From an uncultured Acetatifactor sp. (lineage in GTDB: Bacteria > Bacillota > Clostridia > Lachnospirales > Lachnospiraceae), in contig CANREV010000021.1 in assembly GCA_947629645.1 (NCBI GenBank), positions 1-47,576 on the forward strand: DNA of 47,576 nt, written 5' to 3'. The notes beneath the pieces were generated by a model that saw nothing but the letters and a program-made list of their open reading frames with translations, did not search any database and had not been told where the DNA came from. Every line of letters begins with the position of its first letter. Position 1 is the first letter of the stretch. Below, piece by piece: positions 30,572 through 38,683 of the stretch. The position numbers and the translations under genes are program-made.

Positions 30572-31149
30572 TGGAACTTTTAGAGCTTATGAAATACCGC
30601 CGTTCGATCCGAAAGTATCAGGACAGGCAGATTTCCCGCAAAGATATGGAAACGATCATCGAGGCGGGAACCTGGGCGCCGAACGCCGGAGGCGGCCAGC
30701 GCAGTATCATTGTGGGCGTCCGCAATGCGTCTCTTGCAGAGAAAATCGGCAGGCTGAATGTCGCTCGGTTTGACCGTTCAAGGCTGTCCGGCAGTTATGT
30801 TTCCGCCGACCAGCCCAGTATCATTGACGATCCGGCCATGAAAAGCGGGTTCTACGGCGCTCCCGCTGTCTGCGTTATCTTTGCCATGAAAAATTTTCTT
30901 TACAGTATCCCGGACGCCTTTTGCTGTGCCGAAAACATGGTGCTGATGGCGACAGAGCTTGGCATTTCTTCCTGCGTGATCGCAAGGGGCGAGGAAACTT
31001 TTGTGGGTGAGATCGGTGCGGCACTTTTGAAAGAATGGAATATTCCCGAAAACTATATCGCCCGCTGCTTTGTAATATTGGGATATTGTGACGGTGAATA
31101 TCCGCTGCAGAAATCGAGAAAAGCGCAGAGAAGTAAAATCATTGAATGA
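30571..31149 (+). CDS. Nitroreductase family protein of the ACGX operon
   Basis: A 192-residue FMN oxidoreductase: MKYRRSIRKYQDRQISRKDM, the flavin segment AGTWAPNAGGGQRS, GAPAVCVIFAMKN, then CCAENMVLMATELGISSCVI and FVILGYCDG. The start overlaps the radical SAM stop by one base (TGATG) with AAGGAGG upstream, so translation is coupled. In RiPP pathways such flavoenzymes can oxidise peptide residues (azoline oxidases, dehydrogenases) or supply reduced flavin. Here it could act on the peptide or serve as reductant for the clusters. Confidence 0.85.
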   Translation: MELLELMKYRRSIRKYQDRQISRKDMETIIEAGTWAPNAGGGQRSIIVGVRNASLAEKIGRLNVARFDRSRLSGSYVSADQPSIIDDPAMKSGFYGAPAVCVIFAMKNFLYSIPDAFCCAENMVLMATELGISSCVIARGEETFVGEIGAALLKEWNIPENYIARCFVILGYCDGEYPLQKSRKAQRSKIIE

Positions 31150-31159
31150 GGTGTTAAAA

Positions 31160-31777
31160 ATGGACGCGCAAACCTGTCTGAAGAAATTAGAATATGTCGG
31201 CGTTTTGGCCTTTGCGACAGTGGACAAAGGCGGCGCGCCGCAGATACGAAATATTTCTGCTATCCACTATGAGCCCGACAGGATGATCTTTTTTACCGCA
31301 AAAGGAAAAGCTTTCTGCGAGGAACTTCTGGCCGATGGGCGTGTGCAGGTGCTGGGCTATACAAAATACAAAGAAATGATCCGCTTGTCTGCAAAGGCTG
31401 TTTGCGTTCTGGAAGATGAACAGGAGAAGTGGATCAACAGGATTTTTGCGGAACAGCCTTACCTCTCCAACGTCTATCCCGGCGATACCCGAAAACTGGC
31501 GGGGATCGTATTTGAAATCAAGGACGCGGAAATCGAATATTTCAACCTGGGCGTCAATCCGATCTTCCGGGAGAGCTACACAATCGGCATGGGAAATCTC
31601 ACGCAAAAAGGATATATCATTTCCCAAAAATGTATCGGCTGCGGCAAGTGTTTGCAAAACTGTCCCCAGCGGTGCATTGAGCCGGGAAAGCCCTGCTGTA
31701 TTCAGCAGAACCACTGTCTGCACTGTGGAAATTGCTTTACAGTCTGTCCTGTAAAAGCGGTAGAAAAGAGAGGATAA
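31160..31777 (+). CDS. Pyridoxamine-oxidase-like flavin protein fused to 2x[4Fe-4S] ferredoxin
   Basis: A 205-residue fusion. Residues 1-135 look like the PNPOx split-barrel FMN domain (LEYVGVLAFATVDKGGAPQI, then RMIFFTAKGKAF). The C-terminal 55 residues are a bacterial ferredoxin with CIGCGKCLQNCPQRCIEPG and CLHCGNCFTVCPVKAVE, binding two 4Fe-4S clusters. It is a natural electron relay from flavin to iron-sulphur, suited to feed the radical SAM enzyme. ATG 31160 follows GAGGTG, 10 bases after the nitroreductase stop; a longer frame from 31088 lies inside that gene. Confidence 0.85.
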   Translation: MDAQTCLKKLEYVGVLAFATVDKGGAPQIRNISAIHYEPDRMIFFTAKGKAFCEELLADGRVQVLGYTKYKEMIRLSAKAVCVLEDEQEKWINRIFAEQPYLSNVYPGDTRKLAGIVFEIKDAEIEYFNLGVNPIFRESYTIGMGNLTQKGYIISQKCIGCGKCLQNCPQRCIEPGKPCCIQQNHCLHCGNCFTVCPVKAVEKRG

Positions 31778-31778
31778 C

Positions 31779-32558
31779 ATGACGCAGAGAGAAAAAAGAG
31801 AATTTCTGATTCAAAAGCTGATTGATGAACAGCCCCGGTATCAGGATCTGAAGATTCCCTCCAACGAAGCAGAACAGAAAACGCTGCTGCGCTCCCTGAT
31901 GAATGTTCGCCCGCCGTGTCCTATAGGAGATGATTTTCTGACGGTGCAGGACGCATATTTGCGGGAGGAAACCGCTCGGAAAGGCATTACGGATATAACC
32001 GATTTGACACCTGTAGAGCCGGGTATCTATCTCTGGCAGGGTGACATTACCACTCTGAAATGCGGCGCTATTGTGAACGCCGCCAATAGCGGCATGACAG
32101 GCTGCTATGTCCCCTGTCACGGCTGTATCGACAATGCGATTCACACCTACGCCGGGGTGCAGCTCCGTCTTACCTGTGCTGAAATGATGGAAAAGCAAGG
32201 GCATGAGGAACCGATCGGCCAAGCCAGGTTCACGCCCGCCTACAATCTGCCCTGCGATTATGTTCTCCATACAGTCGGCCCGATTATTTACGGCAGGGTA
32301 ACGCGGCAGGATCGGGAACTGCTGGTTTCATGTTATCGTTCCTGTCTGGAACTGGCACAGAAAAACGGAATCGGGAGCGTGGCATTTTGCTGCATCTCCA
32401 CAGGGGAATTTCATTTTCCAAACAGGCAAGCCGCAAAAATCGCCGTGGATACGGTGCGGCAGTACAGAGGCGATACGGAGGTGATCTTCAATGTTTTCAA
32501 GAATGTCGATTACGAAATCTACCGCGCGTTCCTCGAACGCGCCAGCTGTATCGAATAA
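31779..32558 (+). CDS. Zinc-type macrodomain ADP-ribose hydrolase
   Basis: A 259-residue protein-ADP-ribose hydrolase that removes mono-ADP-ribose from modified proteins. Macrodomain motifs: WQGDITTLKCGAIVNAANSG (NAAN 100-103), the catalytic/metal loop CYVPCHGCIDNAIH with C113, H114 and C116, HTVGP at 164-168, and STGEFHFP at 207-214 (diphosphate loop). The Cys/His/Cys loop is typical of the Zn-dependent macrodomains that are operon partners of class M sirtuins in Staphylococcus and Streptococcus. It starts 1 base after the ferredoxin fusion and overlaps the sirtuin gene by 68 bases. Confidence 0.9.
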   Translation: MTQREKREFLIQKLIDEQPRYQDLKIPSNEAEQKTLLRSLMNVRPPCPIGDDFLTVQDAYLREETARKGITDITDLTPVEPGIYLWQGDITTLKCGAIVNAANSGMTGCYVPCHGCIDNAIHTYAGVQLRLTCAEMMEKQGHEEPIGQARFTPAYNLPCDYVLHTVGPIIYGRVTRQDRELLVSCYRSCLELAQKNGIGSVAFCCISTGEFHFPNRQAAKIAVDTVRQYRGDTEVIFNVFKNVDYEIYRAFLERASCIE

Positions 32559-33390
32559 TATCCGGCGGCTTCGAGAGGCGTTGGATTCTGCGGACGCCGT
32601 TGTGGTGGGCGCGGGCGCGGGGCTGTCTACTTCGGCAGGATTTGTTTATACCGGGGAGCGGTTTCAGCGGTATTTCTCCGACTTTGCCGACAAATACGGC
32701 TTCCGGGATATGTATTCGGGCGGGTTTTACCCGTATTCCTCGCTGGAGGAATTTTGGGCGTATTGGAGCCGGTATATCTTCATCAACCGCTATATGGATG
32801 CGCCAAAGCCGATCTATGAAGATCTGCTGGCGCTGGTTCATGACAAGGACTATTTTGTAATTACCACGAATGTGGATCACTGCTTCCAGAAGGCGGGATT
32901 CGATAAGAAGCGGCTGTTCTACACGCAGGGCGACTTCGGATTGTTTCAATGCTCCGAGCCGTGCTGTCAGGAAACCTTTGATAACGAGAATATAATCCGG
33001 CAGATGATGGAGCAGCAAAAGGATATGCGTATCCCGTCTGAGCTTCTGCCCGTCTGCCCTCATTGCGGAAAGCCCCTGACCATGAATCTGCGCTCCGATG
33101 ATAAGTTTGTGGAGGACGAAGGCTGGCATAGAGCGGCGGAGCGGTACGAGAACTTTCTGCGGACGAGGGAAAATCAAAGGATTCTGTTTCTGGAGCTGGG
33201 TATCGGGTACAACACCCCGGTTATTATCAAGTATCCCTTCTGGCGTATGACGGAAGAAAATCCGCAGGCGACATATGTGTGCGTGAATTATGGGGAGGCG
33301 TCCTGCCCGAGAGAGATCGCGGGTAGAAGTATCGTGGTCAATGCGGATATCGGAGAGATTGTAAGCGCATTGATTGATGAATCAGACTGA
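32491..33390 (+). CDS. Class M sirtuin (SirTM-like protein ADP-ribosyltransferase)
   Basis: A 299-residue Sir2-family protein. The NAD-binding glycine segment is GAGAGLSTSAGF (40-51); FVITTNVDHCF carries N127 and D129. In place of the usual catalytic His there is Gln: TQGDFG, Q146, the hallmark of SirTM enzymes, which ADP-ribosylate a protein target instead of deacylating. A four-Cys zinc ribbon is given by C154, C158 or C159, C189 and C192. CGGAGGTGA before ATG 32491 lies within the macrodomain gene, so the two are coupled. In known systems the target is a lipoylated GcvH-L; none is encoded here, so the substrate is open. Confidence 0.9.
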   Translation: MFSRMSITKSTARSSNAPAVSNNIRRLREALDSADAVVVGAGAGLSTSAGFVYTGERFQRYFSDFADKYGFRDMYSGGFYPYSSLEEFWAYWSRYIFINRYMDAPKPIYEDLLALVHDKDYFVITTNVDHCFQKAGFDKKRLFYTQGDFGLFQCSEPCCQETFDNENIIRQMMEQQKDMRIPSELLPVCPHCGKPLTMNLRSDDKFVEDEGWHRAAERYENFLRTRENQRILFLELGIGYNTPVIIKYPFWRMTEENPQATYVCVNYGEASCPREIAGRSIVVNADIGEIVSALIDESD

Positions 33391-33763
33391 ACGGATAAAC
33401 TGTAATATCAAAGTTATGTAAGTAACTAAAATATGCAGACGGCCTGCCACTACGCAAGGTACGCCTTCGGTGTGGCAGTTCGTCATGCAGATTAAGGCAT
33501 AAAAAACAACATTACATATCAGAATCTCTCTACTGAAAGTAAAATGCAACGGAAAACATATATAATACGTTGCAAATATAAGACCTTGTTTTGGCGAGGT
33601 ATGTAAAGTGTCTCGAATTTTGTATAGGATTCGGGACAAAATTTTATCAATGAAGATGTTAAAGAAATATTTGACTTAGATTATCATATTTTTAAATTTG
33701 CTCAAAACCATTGTTTTTCCTATTGCTTTGCGCTAAAATAGAAATAAATAGGGGGGTTATGCA
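33391..33763 (+). other. Gene-free stretch with promoter for the AbiE pair
   Basis: 373 bases without a supportable gene. An imperfect GC-rich hairpin with CTGCCAC/GTGGCAG arms (about 33444-33480) could end the sirtuin operon. Close to the next gene there is a promoter TTGTTT (33711-33716), 17 bases, TAAAAT (33734-33739), followed by a G6 ribosome site at 33751. Confidence 0.5.
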
Positions 33764-34528
33764 ATGGAACGATACAGAGAGCTTGCCGCTTTGCGCTGCT
33801 TTACCCATAAAGATATGGTACAGCTCACCGGATCAGAAAGTGCAGCGGTATGGCAGATAAAGAATTATCTGCAAACAGGGTATATTGAGCGTGTGCGCCG
33901 TGACCTGTACGCAGTCATCAGCATGGAAACCGGACAGGCAATCCCAAATCGCTATCAGATTGCCTCCCGCGCGACAGACGATGCGTGTGTGTCTCATCAC
34001 AGCGCTTTTGAATATTACGGATATGGGAATCAGGTCTTTTATGACGTGTACTTCACTACCCAAAAGCGTGTCCGTCCGTTCTCCTATGACGGTGTAAATT
34101 ACTGTCCGCTGATTTGCAGGGAAAAGGCAGACGTTATAGAAACGGATACCGGTGTCCGTGTGACTTCTTTGGAGCGAACCGTGATAGACAGCATAGCGGA
34201 TTTTGAAAAGATCGGCGGTCTGGAAGAATTGCTGCGCTGCCTTTTTTTGATCCCTTCGCTTGACCCCAATAAACTGCTTACCGCACTGGAGTTTTACGGT
34301 CGGAGTCAGTTATATCAAAAAGCTGGGTATATTCTTGAAACATTGAAGGATGAACTATCTTTGCCGGAACATTTTTTTACGGAATGTGAAAAGCGGTCCT
34401 CTGCCAGTAAAACCTATCTCTTTGAAAAGCAGGGCGACTTTGTTCTTCATAACCGATGGAAATTATTTGCTCCAAAAGATCTGAAAGCTATCGTGAATAA
34501 GGGGGTCACGGACTATGATGCGATTTGA
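33764..34528 (+). CDS. AbiEi-like antitoxin / transcriptional repressor
   Basis: A 254-residue protein with an N-terminal winged helix (FTHKDMVQLTGSESAAVWQI, then YIERVRRDLYAVI) and the AbiEi core around VTSLERTVIDSIADFEKIGG. In type IV toxin-antitoxin pairs the AbiEi partner represses the operon and counters the AbiEii nucleotidyltransferase. It overlaps the toxin gene by 14 bases. Its own promoter is visible upstream. Such pairs act in phage abortive infection and in stabilising mobile elements. Confidence 0.87.
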   Translation: MERYRELAALRCFTHKDMVQLTGSESAAVWQIKNYLQTGYIERVRRDLYAVISMETGQAIPNRYQIASRATDDACVSHHSAFEYYGYGNQVFYDVYFTTQKRVRPFSYDGVNYCPLICREKADVIETDTGVRVTSLERTVIDSIADFEKIGGLEELLRCLFLIPSLDPNKLLTALEFYGRSQLYQKAGYILETLKDELSLPEHFFTECEKRSSASKTYLFEKQGDFVLHNRWKLFAPKDLKAIVNKGVTDYDAI

Positions 34529-35489
34529 CCGTATTACGCTTGGCAGGCAGGCAAAAGAACTCGGTTTCGTCCGCGATACGTTTGAAAAGGTTTGTCGGCT
34601 TGCGGACGTTCTTGCTTTCATGCAAAGCGATCCGCTGCTTACGGACAGCCTCGCATTAAAGGGCGGAACGGCAATCAATCTGACGATTTTTGATCTGCCT
34701 CGCCTGTCGGTTGATATAGACCTCGATTTTTCAAAGGATGTATCGAGAGAACTGATGCTGACAGAGCAGGAACGGATCAGGGAGCACATACAAAAATATA
34801 TGGCGGCATCCGGCTATACGCTCAGTTTGAAATCAAAGCAATACCATGCACTGGATTCCTTCGTTTACGAGTATGTAAACGCCGGAGAAATGAAAGACAA
34901 CCTGAAAATAGAGATCAATTACATGCTCCGCTGCCATGTGCTGCCAGTTTCCCGCAGACCGGTCCATTTGCCATGGAGTGATCAGAAACTTTCGGTACTT
35001 AGTGTTGACCCGTTGGAAATCTTCTCCGCAAAAACGGTCGCTCTCTTAAACCGGGCGGCTCCGAGGGATCTCTATGATATGTTCAATATGCAAAAGTATG
35101 GATTGTTTGACGAAACGCAGGAGTGGCTTTTCCGAAAGTGCATTTTGTTCTACGCTGCTATTGCTTCGGAAACCGTGCCGGAACACTTTGATCTTAATGG
35201 GATCGTCAGCATATCCGCACAGAAAATCAAGACGGATCTTATACCTGTGCTGCGCCGTGGAGAACGCTTTGACCTGGTTTCTGTGCAAAAACAGGTAAAA
35301 GATTATTTGGCTGCCATTCTAAAACCGGAAAACACAGAACTGTCCTTCTGGCAGGCTTTTGCAGAGGGAAAGTATCAGCCGGATCTTTTGTTTGCCGATG
35401 CTGATATTCTTTCTCGTATCGAACATCACCCGATGGCGCTGTGGAAATGCGGCGGGCGATCCTCAAGAGAAAAAGGGACACCAGAGTGA
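34515..35489 (+). CDS. AbiEii/AbiGii-type nucleotidyltransferase toxin
   Basis: A 324-residue nucleotidyltransferase-fold protein: LALKGGTAINLTIF (GG-x-A motif) and RLSVDIDLDFSK (catalytic D-x-D), then KIEINYMLRC and the helix EIFSAKTVALLNRAAPRDLYD (given in pieces: EIFSAKTVALLNR, APRDLYD) with the conserved K and RDLYD. This is the AbiEii toxin family, whose members transfer nucleotides to tRNA or other acceptors and arrest growth. All catalytic residues appear intact. The start overlaps the antitoxin gene; GGGGG precedes it. Confidence 0.88.
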   Translation: MMRFDRITLGRQAKELGFVRDTFEKVCRLADVLAFMQSDPLLTDSLALKGGTAINLTIFDLPRLSVDIDLDFSKDVSRELMLTEQERIREHIQKYMAASGYTLSLKSKQYHALDSFVYEYVNAGEMKDNLKIEINYMLRCHVLPVSRRPVHLPWSDQKLSVLSVDPLEIFSAKTVALLNRAAPRDLYDMFNMQKYGLFDETQEWLFRKCILFYAAIASETVPEHFDLNGIVSISAQKIKTDLIPVLRRGERFDLVSVQKQVKDYLAAILKPENTELSFWQAFAEGKYQPDLLFADADILSRIEHHPMALWKCGGRSSREKGTPE

Positions 35490-35526
35490 TAGAAGGAACT
35501 GTAATCGAAAAGCGGTGCGCAACAGA

Positions 35527-35609
35527 CACAACATCTCGATTATTGTCAAATATCCCTTCTGGCATATGACGGCAGCCAATCCTCGGGCGACATATGCGTG
35601 CGTGAATTA
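35527..35609 (+). pseudogene. Relic of a second class M sirtuin 3' end
   Basis: Eighty-three bases that align without gaps to 33208-33290 in the intact sirtuin gene, with about 13 mismatches by eye (roughly 84% identity). The frame reads IIVKYPFWHMTAANPRATYA then CVN, against IIKYPFWRMTEENPQATYV in the full protein. It stops at TAA where the intact gene continues. It lies right after the AbiEii toxin, so the AbiE pair is flanked by two versions of the same sequence. Confidence 0.75.
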
Positions 35610-35996
35610 ATGGTTACTTACGAAGCGTCTTATTTATACTGCGATATGGCAGAAGAACTGTATATGGATGAACAACAGATACAGGAAATCGATATACGTC
35701 TCAAGGATGCATATAGAAAATCAGAAGGTCTTCTGACATCAAGTGATATAAGCGCTATTCGTGCTAAATTTGGTATTAGCCAAAGCGATCTTTGTATTTT
35801 GCTTGGCTGGGGCAGAAAAACGATTACCAGATATGAAAGCCATCAGGTACAGGATAAAGCACATGATACAATATTGAAGAAGATAGATCAGGATCCGGAG
35901 TGGTTTCTTTTGCCTGCAGAAGATTTAGTTAAGCGTAAGCCGAGGGAGCTCGGAAACGAGCAGAGCCATGTTGCGGGTGATACAATCCTCCGGTGA
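35610..35996 (+). pseudogene. Truncated MqsA/XRE-type antitoxin fragment
   Basis: The core YRKSEGLLTSSDISAIRAKF, GISQSDLCILLGWGRKTITR, then YESHQVQDKAHDTILKKIDQ is a helix-turn-helix of MqsA-like antitoxins (YgiT-type zinc finger plus HTH). The zinc finger that normally comes first is missing: the frame begins MVTYEASYLYCDMAEEL directly at the junction with the sirtuin relic and has no ribosome site. The C-terminus diverges after DPEWFL. It may still bind DNA but is probably a remnant. Confidence 0.6.
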
Positions 35997-36675
35997 AATA
36001 TATTACAGAGATATAAATGAGGGGATATTTCGCATGGATCTCAAAAGCGGCGAAAGAGAGATGGTCTATGCCGATGATAGAGTGGGTTTTTTTATGATAC
36101 GGGATAATGGCGACATGCTGATTATGAAAGGCGACAGGATGGTTTCAGATGTAATAGAGTTCTGGCTGCTGTCCCATGATGAGCAGGGCAATTTAAGCGA
36201 AAAGAAGATTTGGGAGACAGATGAGTTTGAATATATAGAAGAGGCGGAATTTAATGATCGCGGGCTGTTTATAGTGGGAGAATATTATGACTTTGGGGGA
36301 GGACTTTTTTGTTTAAAGGATAATGGGGAGGTGGAAACGGTCGCGATAGTGCATGGGAGTGCATCGGCAAGATCATTCATCACAGAGGAAGGTTATTTTC
36401 TGTGGGACAGTCAACTGTTGTCTGATGAGGAAAAACAGGAGATTCTGTTTTCATGGGATCGGGATCTGCGTAAACAATCAACTGCTCTTGTGGACAGTAT
36501 TCCTTACTATGATTTTCAGGGGAATAAACTGGATACCTGGCAGCTGATTGATGATGAAATGTTGGAGGCAGGTTATTGTCTGGTGCATATGGTATATGGA
36601 AATGGTGAAATTTATGCTTTTTACGAAAATGAGGTACTGGATGACTTGTATATCAGTAAGGTGCAGGTTCCGTAG
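35968..36675 (+). CDS. Beta-propeller-like hypothetical protein, probably 5'-truncated
   Basis: A 235-residue protein with repeated short beta-strand units (GEIYYRDINEGIFRMDLKSG; VGFFMIRDNGDMLIM; AEFNDRGLFIVGEYYDFGGG, then LFCLKDNGEVETV). This resembles the DUF5050/propeller-type domains at the end of clostridial exported proteins. There is no signal peptide or membrane anchor, and the ATG lacks a good ribosome site, so the beginning has probably been lost. It overlaps the preceding fragment by 29 bases. Confidence 0.45.
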   Translation: MLRVIQSSGEIYYRDINEGIFRMDLKSGEREMVYADDRVGFFMIRDNGDMLIMKGDRMVSDVIEFWLLSHDEQGNLSEKKIWETDEFEYIEEAEFNDRGLFIVGEYYDFGGGLFCLKDNGEVETVAIVHGSASARSFITEEGYFLWDSQLLSDEEKQEILFSWDRDLRKQSTALVDSIPYYDFQGNKLDTWQLIDDEMLEAGYCLVHMVYGNGEIYAFYENEVLDDLYISKVQVP

Positions 36676-36744
36676 TCAGTGACTTTTTGAGTGATGGGGC
36701 AAATGTTTTTATGTATGCACTTATATGCAGATTGAGTATGATGA

Positions 36745-36873
36745 GTGGAAGACTTTGTTCTCAGTGCAGTATACAAGCCCAATGAAATACCGAAGTGGGA
36801 CTTTTCTAAATTGGAAGAAGTTACAATTATAGGTGCAGAAAACGATGATTATCTATTATATAGATATAAATAA
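36745..36873 (+). pseudogene. Short C-terminal coding remnant
   Basis: A 42-codon frame from GTG 36745 reads with coding-like composition (VYKPNEIPKWDFSKLEE, ending DDYLLYRYK) but has no ribosome site, and stops lie directly upstream in frame. It is probably the tail of a lost gene. The rest of 36676-36937 shows nothing. Confidence 0.3.
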
Positions 36874-36937
36874 TTCAAGGATTTAGAATAAGCCTTTTTA
36901 GAAATAGGTTAAGTTTATACATAATATTTATAAAAGG

Positions 36938-37332
36938 TTGTTTTTAATATTGGTGATAGGAATTTGCGTGTTGGTTTCTGTTATTATTATAAGAATTATA
37001 GCAAATAAGAAAGCAGAAGATTGGTGCGAGGTAGAGCAAAATAATAGTTATACATACATTGTAATAGAAGAAGGATCTGAAATAGTTTTTATAGTACAAC
37101 AAACGAATTGTTTTTTGAATGGTTTCCAGAGGAACCCGCAATCAGTCAGATAACAGAAAATATATTAGAAATTTGCGTAAATGTGGGCTCATGGGCCTCA
37201 TATGTTATTTACCATGATATAGGGAATGCTGAAGTATCAGAAACATTTTTAAATCCTTTACTTTTTGGGGATTGCTGTGTTGCATATATGGATGACGGAA
37301 AATTTATTTTGCGAGATATAAGAAAAATATAA
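36938..37332 (+). pseudogene. Frameshifted small membrane protein
   Basis: The first part (from TTG 36938) encodes a membrane helix, FLILVIGICVLVSVIIIRII, and NNSYTYIVIEEGSE. Between about 37085 and 37110 the coding sense moves to another frame, which continues ELFFEWFPEEPAISQITEN and VGSWASYVIYHDIGNAEV to a stop at 37330. Two overlapping frames with continuous protein-like sequence imply one frameshift. Family unknown. Confidence 0.45.
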
Positions 37333-37402
37333 AAATTGCAGAACGATAAATTACATGTTATAAAAGAAACATGTTAGTTAATAGAGAGGGGAGGAAGCCG
37401 AC

Positions 37403-38065
37403 ATGAAAAGAACTATTAGCAGGTTTATGACTGTCTTCATTCTCATATCGGTACTTAGTTTATCAGCTTGCGGAAAGAATGGAAGTAGTCCGGAAGCAAC
37501 ATCATTATATTCCGAGGGTCTTGAAATTGTTCAGCTCATGTCCGAAATGGTACAGTCTGAAGCATATATTGATCTTGTCACGGGAGATAAGGGAATCAAA
37601 TCTATTATTCAGGATCTTGCCGATGGGAGCTATTCATCTCCAAGAGCGGTCTACGCTATCTCTTTTTCAGACGAGACACTCTTAACGATGGCAGGAATTG
37701 GCGCACCTGACAGTATATCCGAAAATTTGAAGTCTTTCATTATCAAAAAGACCTTTGCTTCACTGATGACACAGTTGAATGCAAAGAGTGGCGTTGAGTA
37801 CTTAGCGGTTGCCAGCATGTGTACGGCTTCAAAAACTTTCGCCAACGAAAATGCTGATGAAAATGTAATCTATCTATATACATTTGATCATGCTGTACCG
37901 ATAGCGGTAACATTTACGGTGGGTGAAAACAAAGCTGTTTCAGCAAGCGGAGTTTTTGTGATGTATGATCTGTTCACCTGCGATTCCGCCGATGAAATAA
38001 AATCCTTTTTTGACGCCTACGATGATCTTATGGTAGAAGTAACCGAAATACAGGCAGAGAAGTAA
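37403..38065 (+). CDS. Lipoprotein of unknown function
   Basis: A 220-residue exported lipoprotein. The signal peptide TISRFMTVFILISVLSLSAC ends in a classical lipobox (LSAC, Cys 23). The mature part has no recognised domain and reads as an alpha/beta globular domain (SPRAVYAISFSDETLLTMAG, VIYLYTFDHAVPIAVTFTVG). GGGGAGGAAG precedes the ATG. It is isolated among broken genes. Confidence 0.7.
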   Translation: MKRTISRFMTVFILISVLSLSACGKNGSSPEATSLYSEGLEIVQLMSEMVQSEAYIDLVTGDKGIKSIIQDLADGSYSSPRAVYAISFSDETLLTMAGIGAPDSISENLKSFIIKKTFASLMTQLNAKSGVEYLAVASMCTASKTFANENADENVIYLYTFDHAVPIAVTFTVGENKAVSASGVFVMYDLFTCDSADEIKSFFDAYDDLMVEVTEIQAEK

Positions 38066-38126
38066 AGTTTGAGAGTAACTTTTCAGATATTGATCGGTAT
38101 ACGCACCAAAGCACGCTGGGAAAAAG

Positions 38127-38471
38127 TTGTTAATCTTTTTTGTTTTGCTGGCGATGGAAAATGCGGCGTTTCAGGCTTTTCCCATTTTCTATATGTTTTT
38201 ATTGCTGATACTGCCGGTGCTGGTGGTTATCGGGCCGCTCTGGATCATTATTGTGTATCTGATCGGGAAAAGAGTGCAGCAAAGAAGTGAAAATAACAAC
38301 ATGGTTAGCAGAATTACAGTGGCTTTATTATGTTCTTTTGCTGTTTTAATGGTTTTTCCACTGGAAAGAGGATTAAGAGATCTGATGAAATGGGGACACG
38401 CTGACCTTGACTTCTTTACGGATGGTTTTGGTGGGGTGGCTTGGCAGTACACTTTTTGTCCTTTCGGATAG
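38127..38471 (+). CDS. Putative small membrane protein, possibly 5'-truncated
   Basis: A 114-residue frame from TTG 38127 with two or three hydrophobic stretches (FYMFLLLILPVLVVIGPLWI, VALLCSFAVLMVF). There is no ATG and no good ribosome site. The frame is open a few codons further upstream, to 38094, so the beginning may be lost. Family unknown. Confidence 0.35.
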   Translation: MLIFFVLLAMENAAFQAFPIFYMFLLLILPVLVVIGPLWIIIVYLIGKRVQQRSENNNMVSRITVALLCSFAVLMVFPLERGLRDLMKWGHADLDFFTDGFGGVAWQYTFCPFG

Positions 38472-38553
38472 GCGAGGAAATCAATCATTATACACAAAAG
38501 CATAGCAGTTGTGGATTATCAGATAAACAGACGCAGTTTTAGATAAATTGTTC

Positions 38554-38583
38554 ACCGGAGGCGAGAGTGTTTCCGCCTCCGGT
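38554..38583. terminator. 10-bp perfect hairpin between convergent genes
   Basis: ACCGGAGGCG (38554-38563) pairs perfectly with CGCCTCCGGT (38574-38583). A second small hairpin AAGCAG/CTGCTT follows directly. Neither has a T-run, so the terminator role is uncertain. Confidence 0.45.
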
Positions 38584-38636
38584 AAGCAGATTCTGCTTCA
38601 TCAGGCATCAGACAGCTCTTTTCGGGCAATAAAGCA

Positions 38637-38674
38637 AAGACCAGTCTCTGACTGATATTTCAGAGCCTGGTCTT
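38637..38674 (-). terminator. Terminator of the BlaI/M56/lipoprotein operon
   Basis: AAGACCAG (38637-38644) pairs with CTGGTCTT (38667-38674), with CTCTGA/TCAGAG inside. Ten bases past the stop of the lipoprotein gene on the minus strand. Confidence 0.65.
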
Positions 38675-38683
38675 CATTTATCT

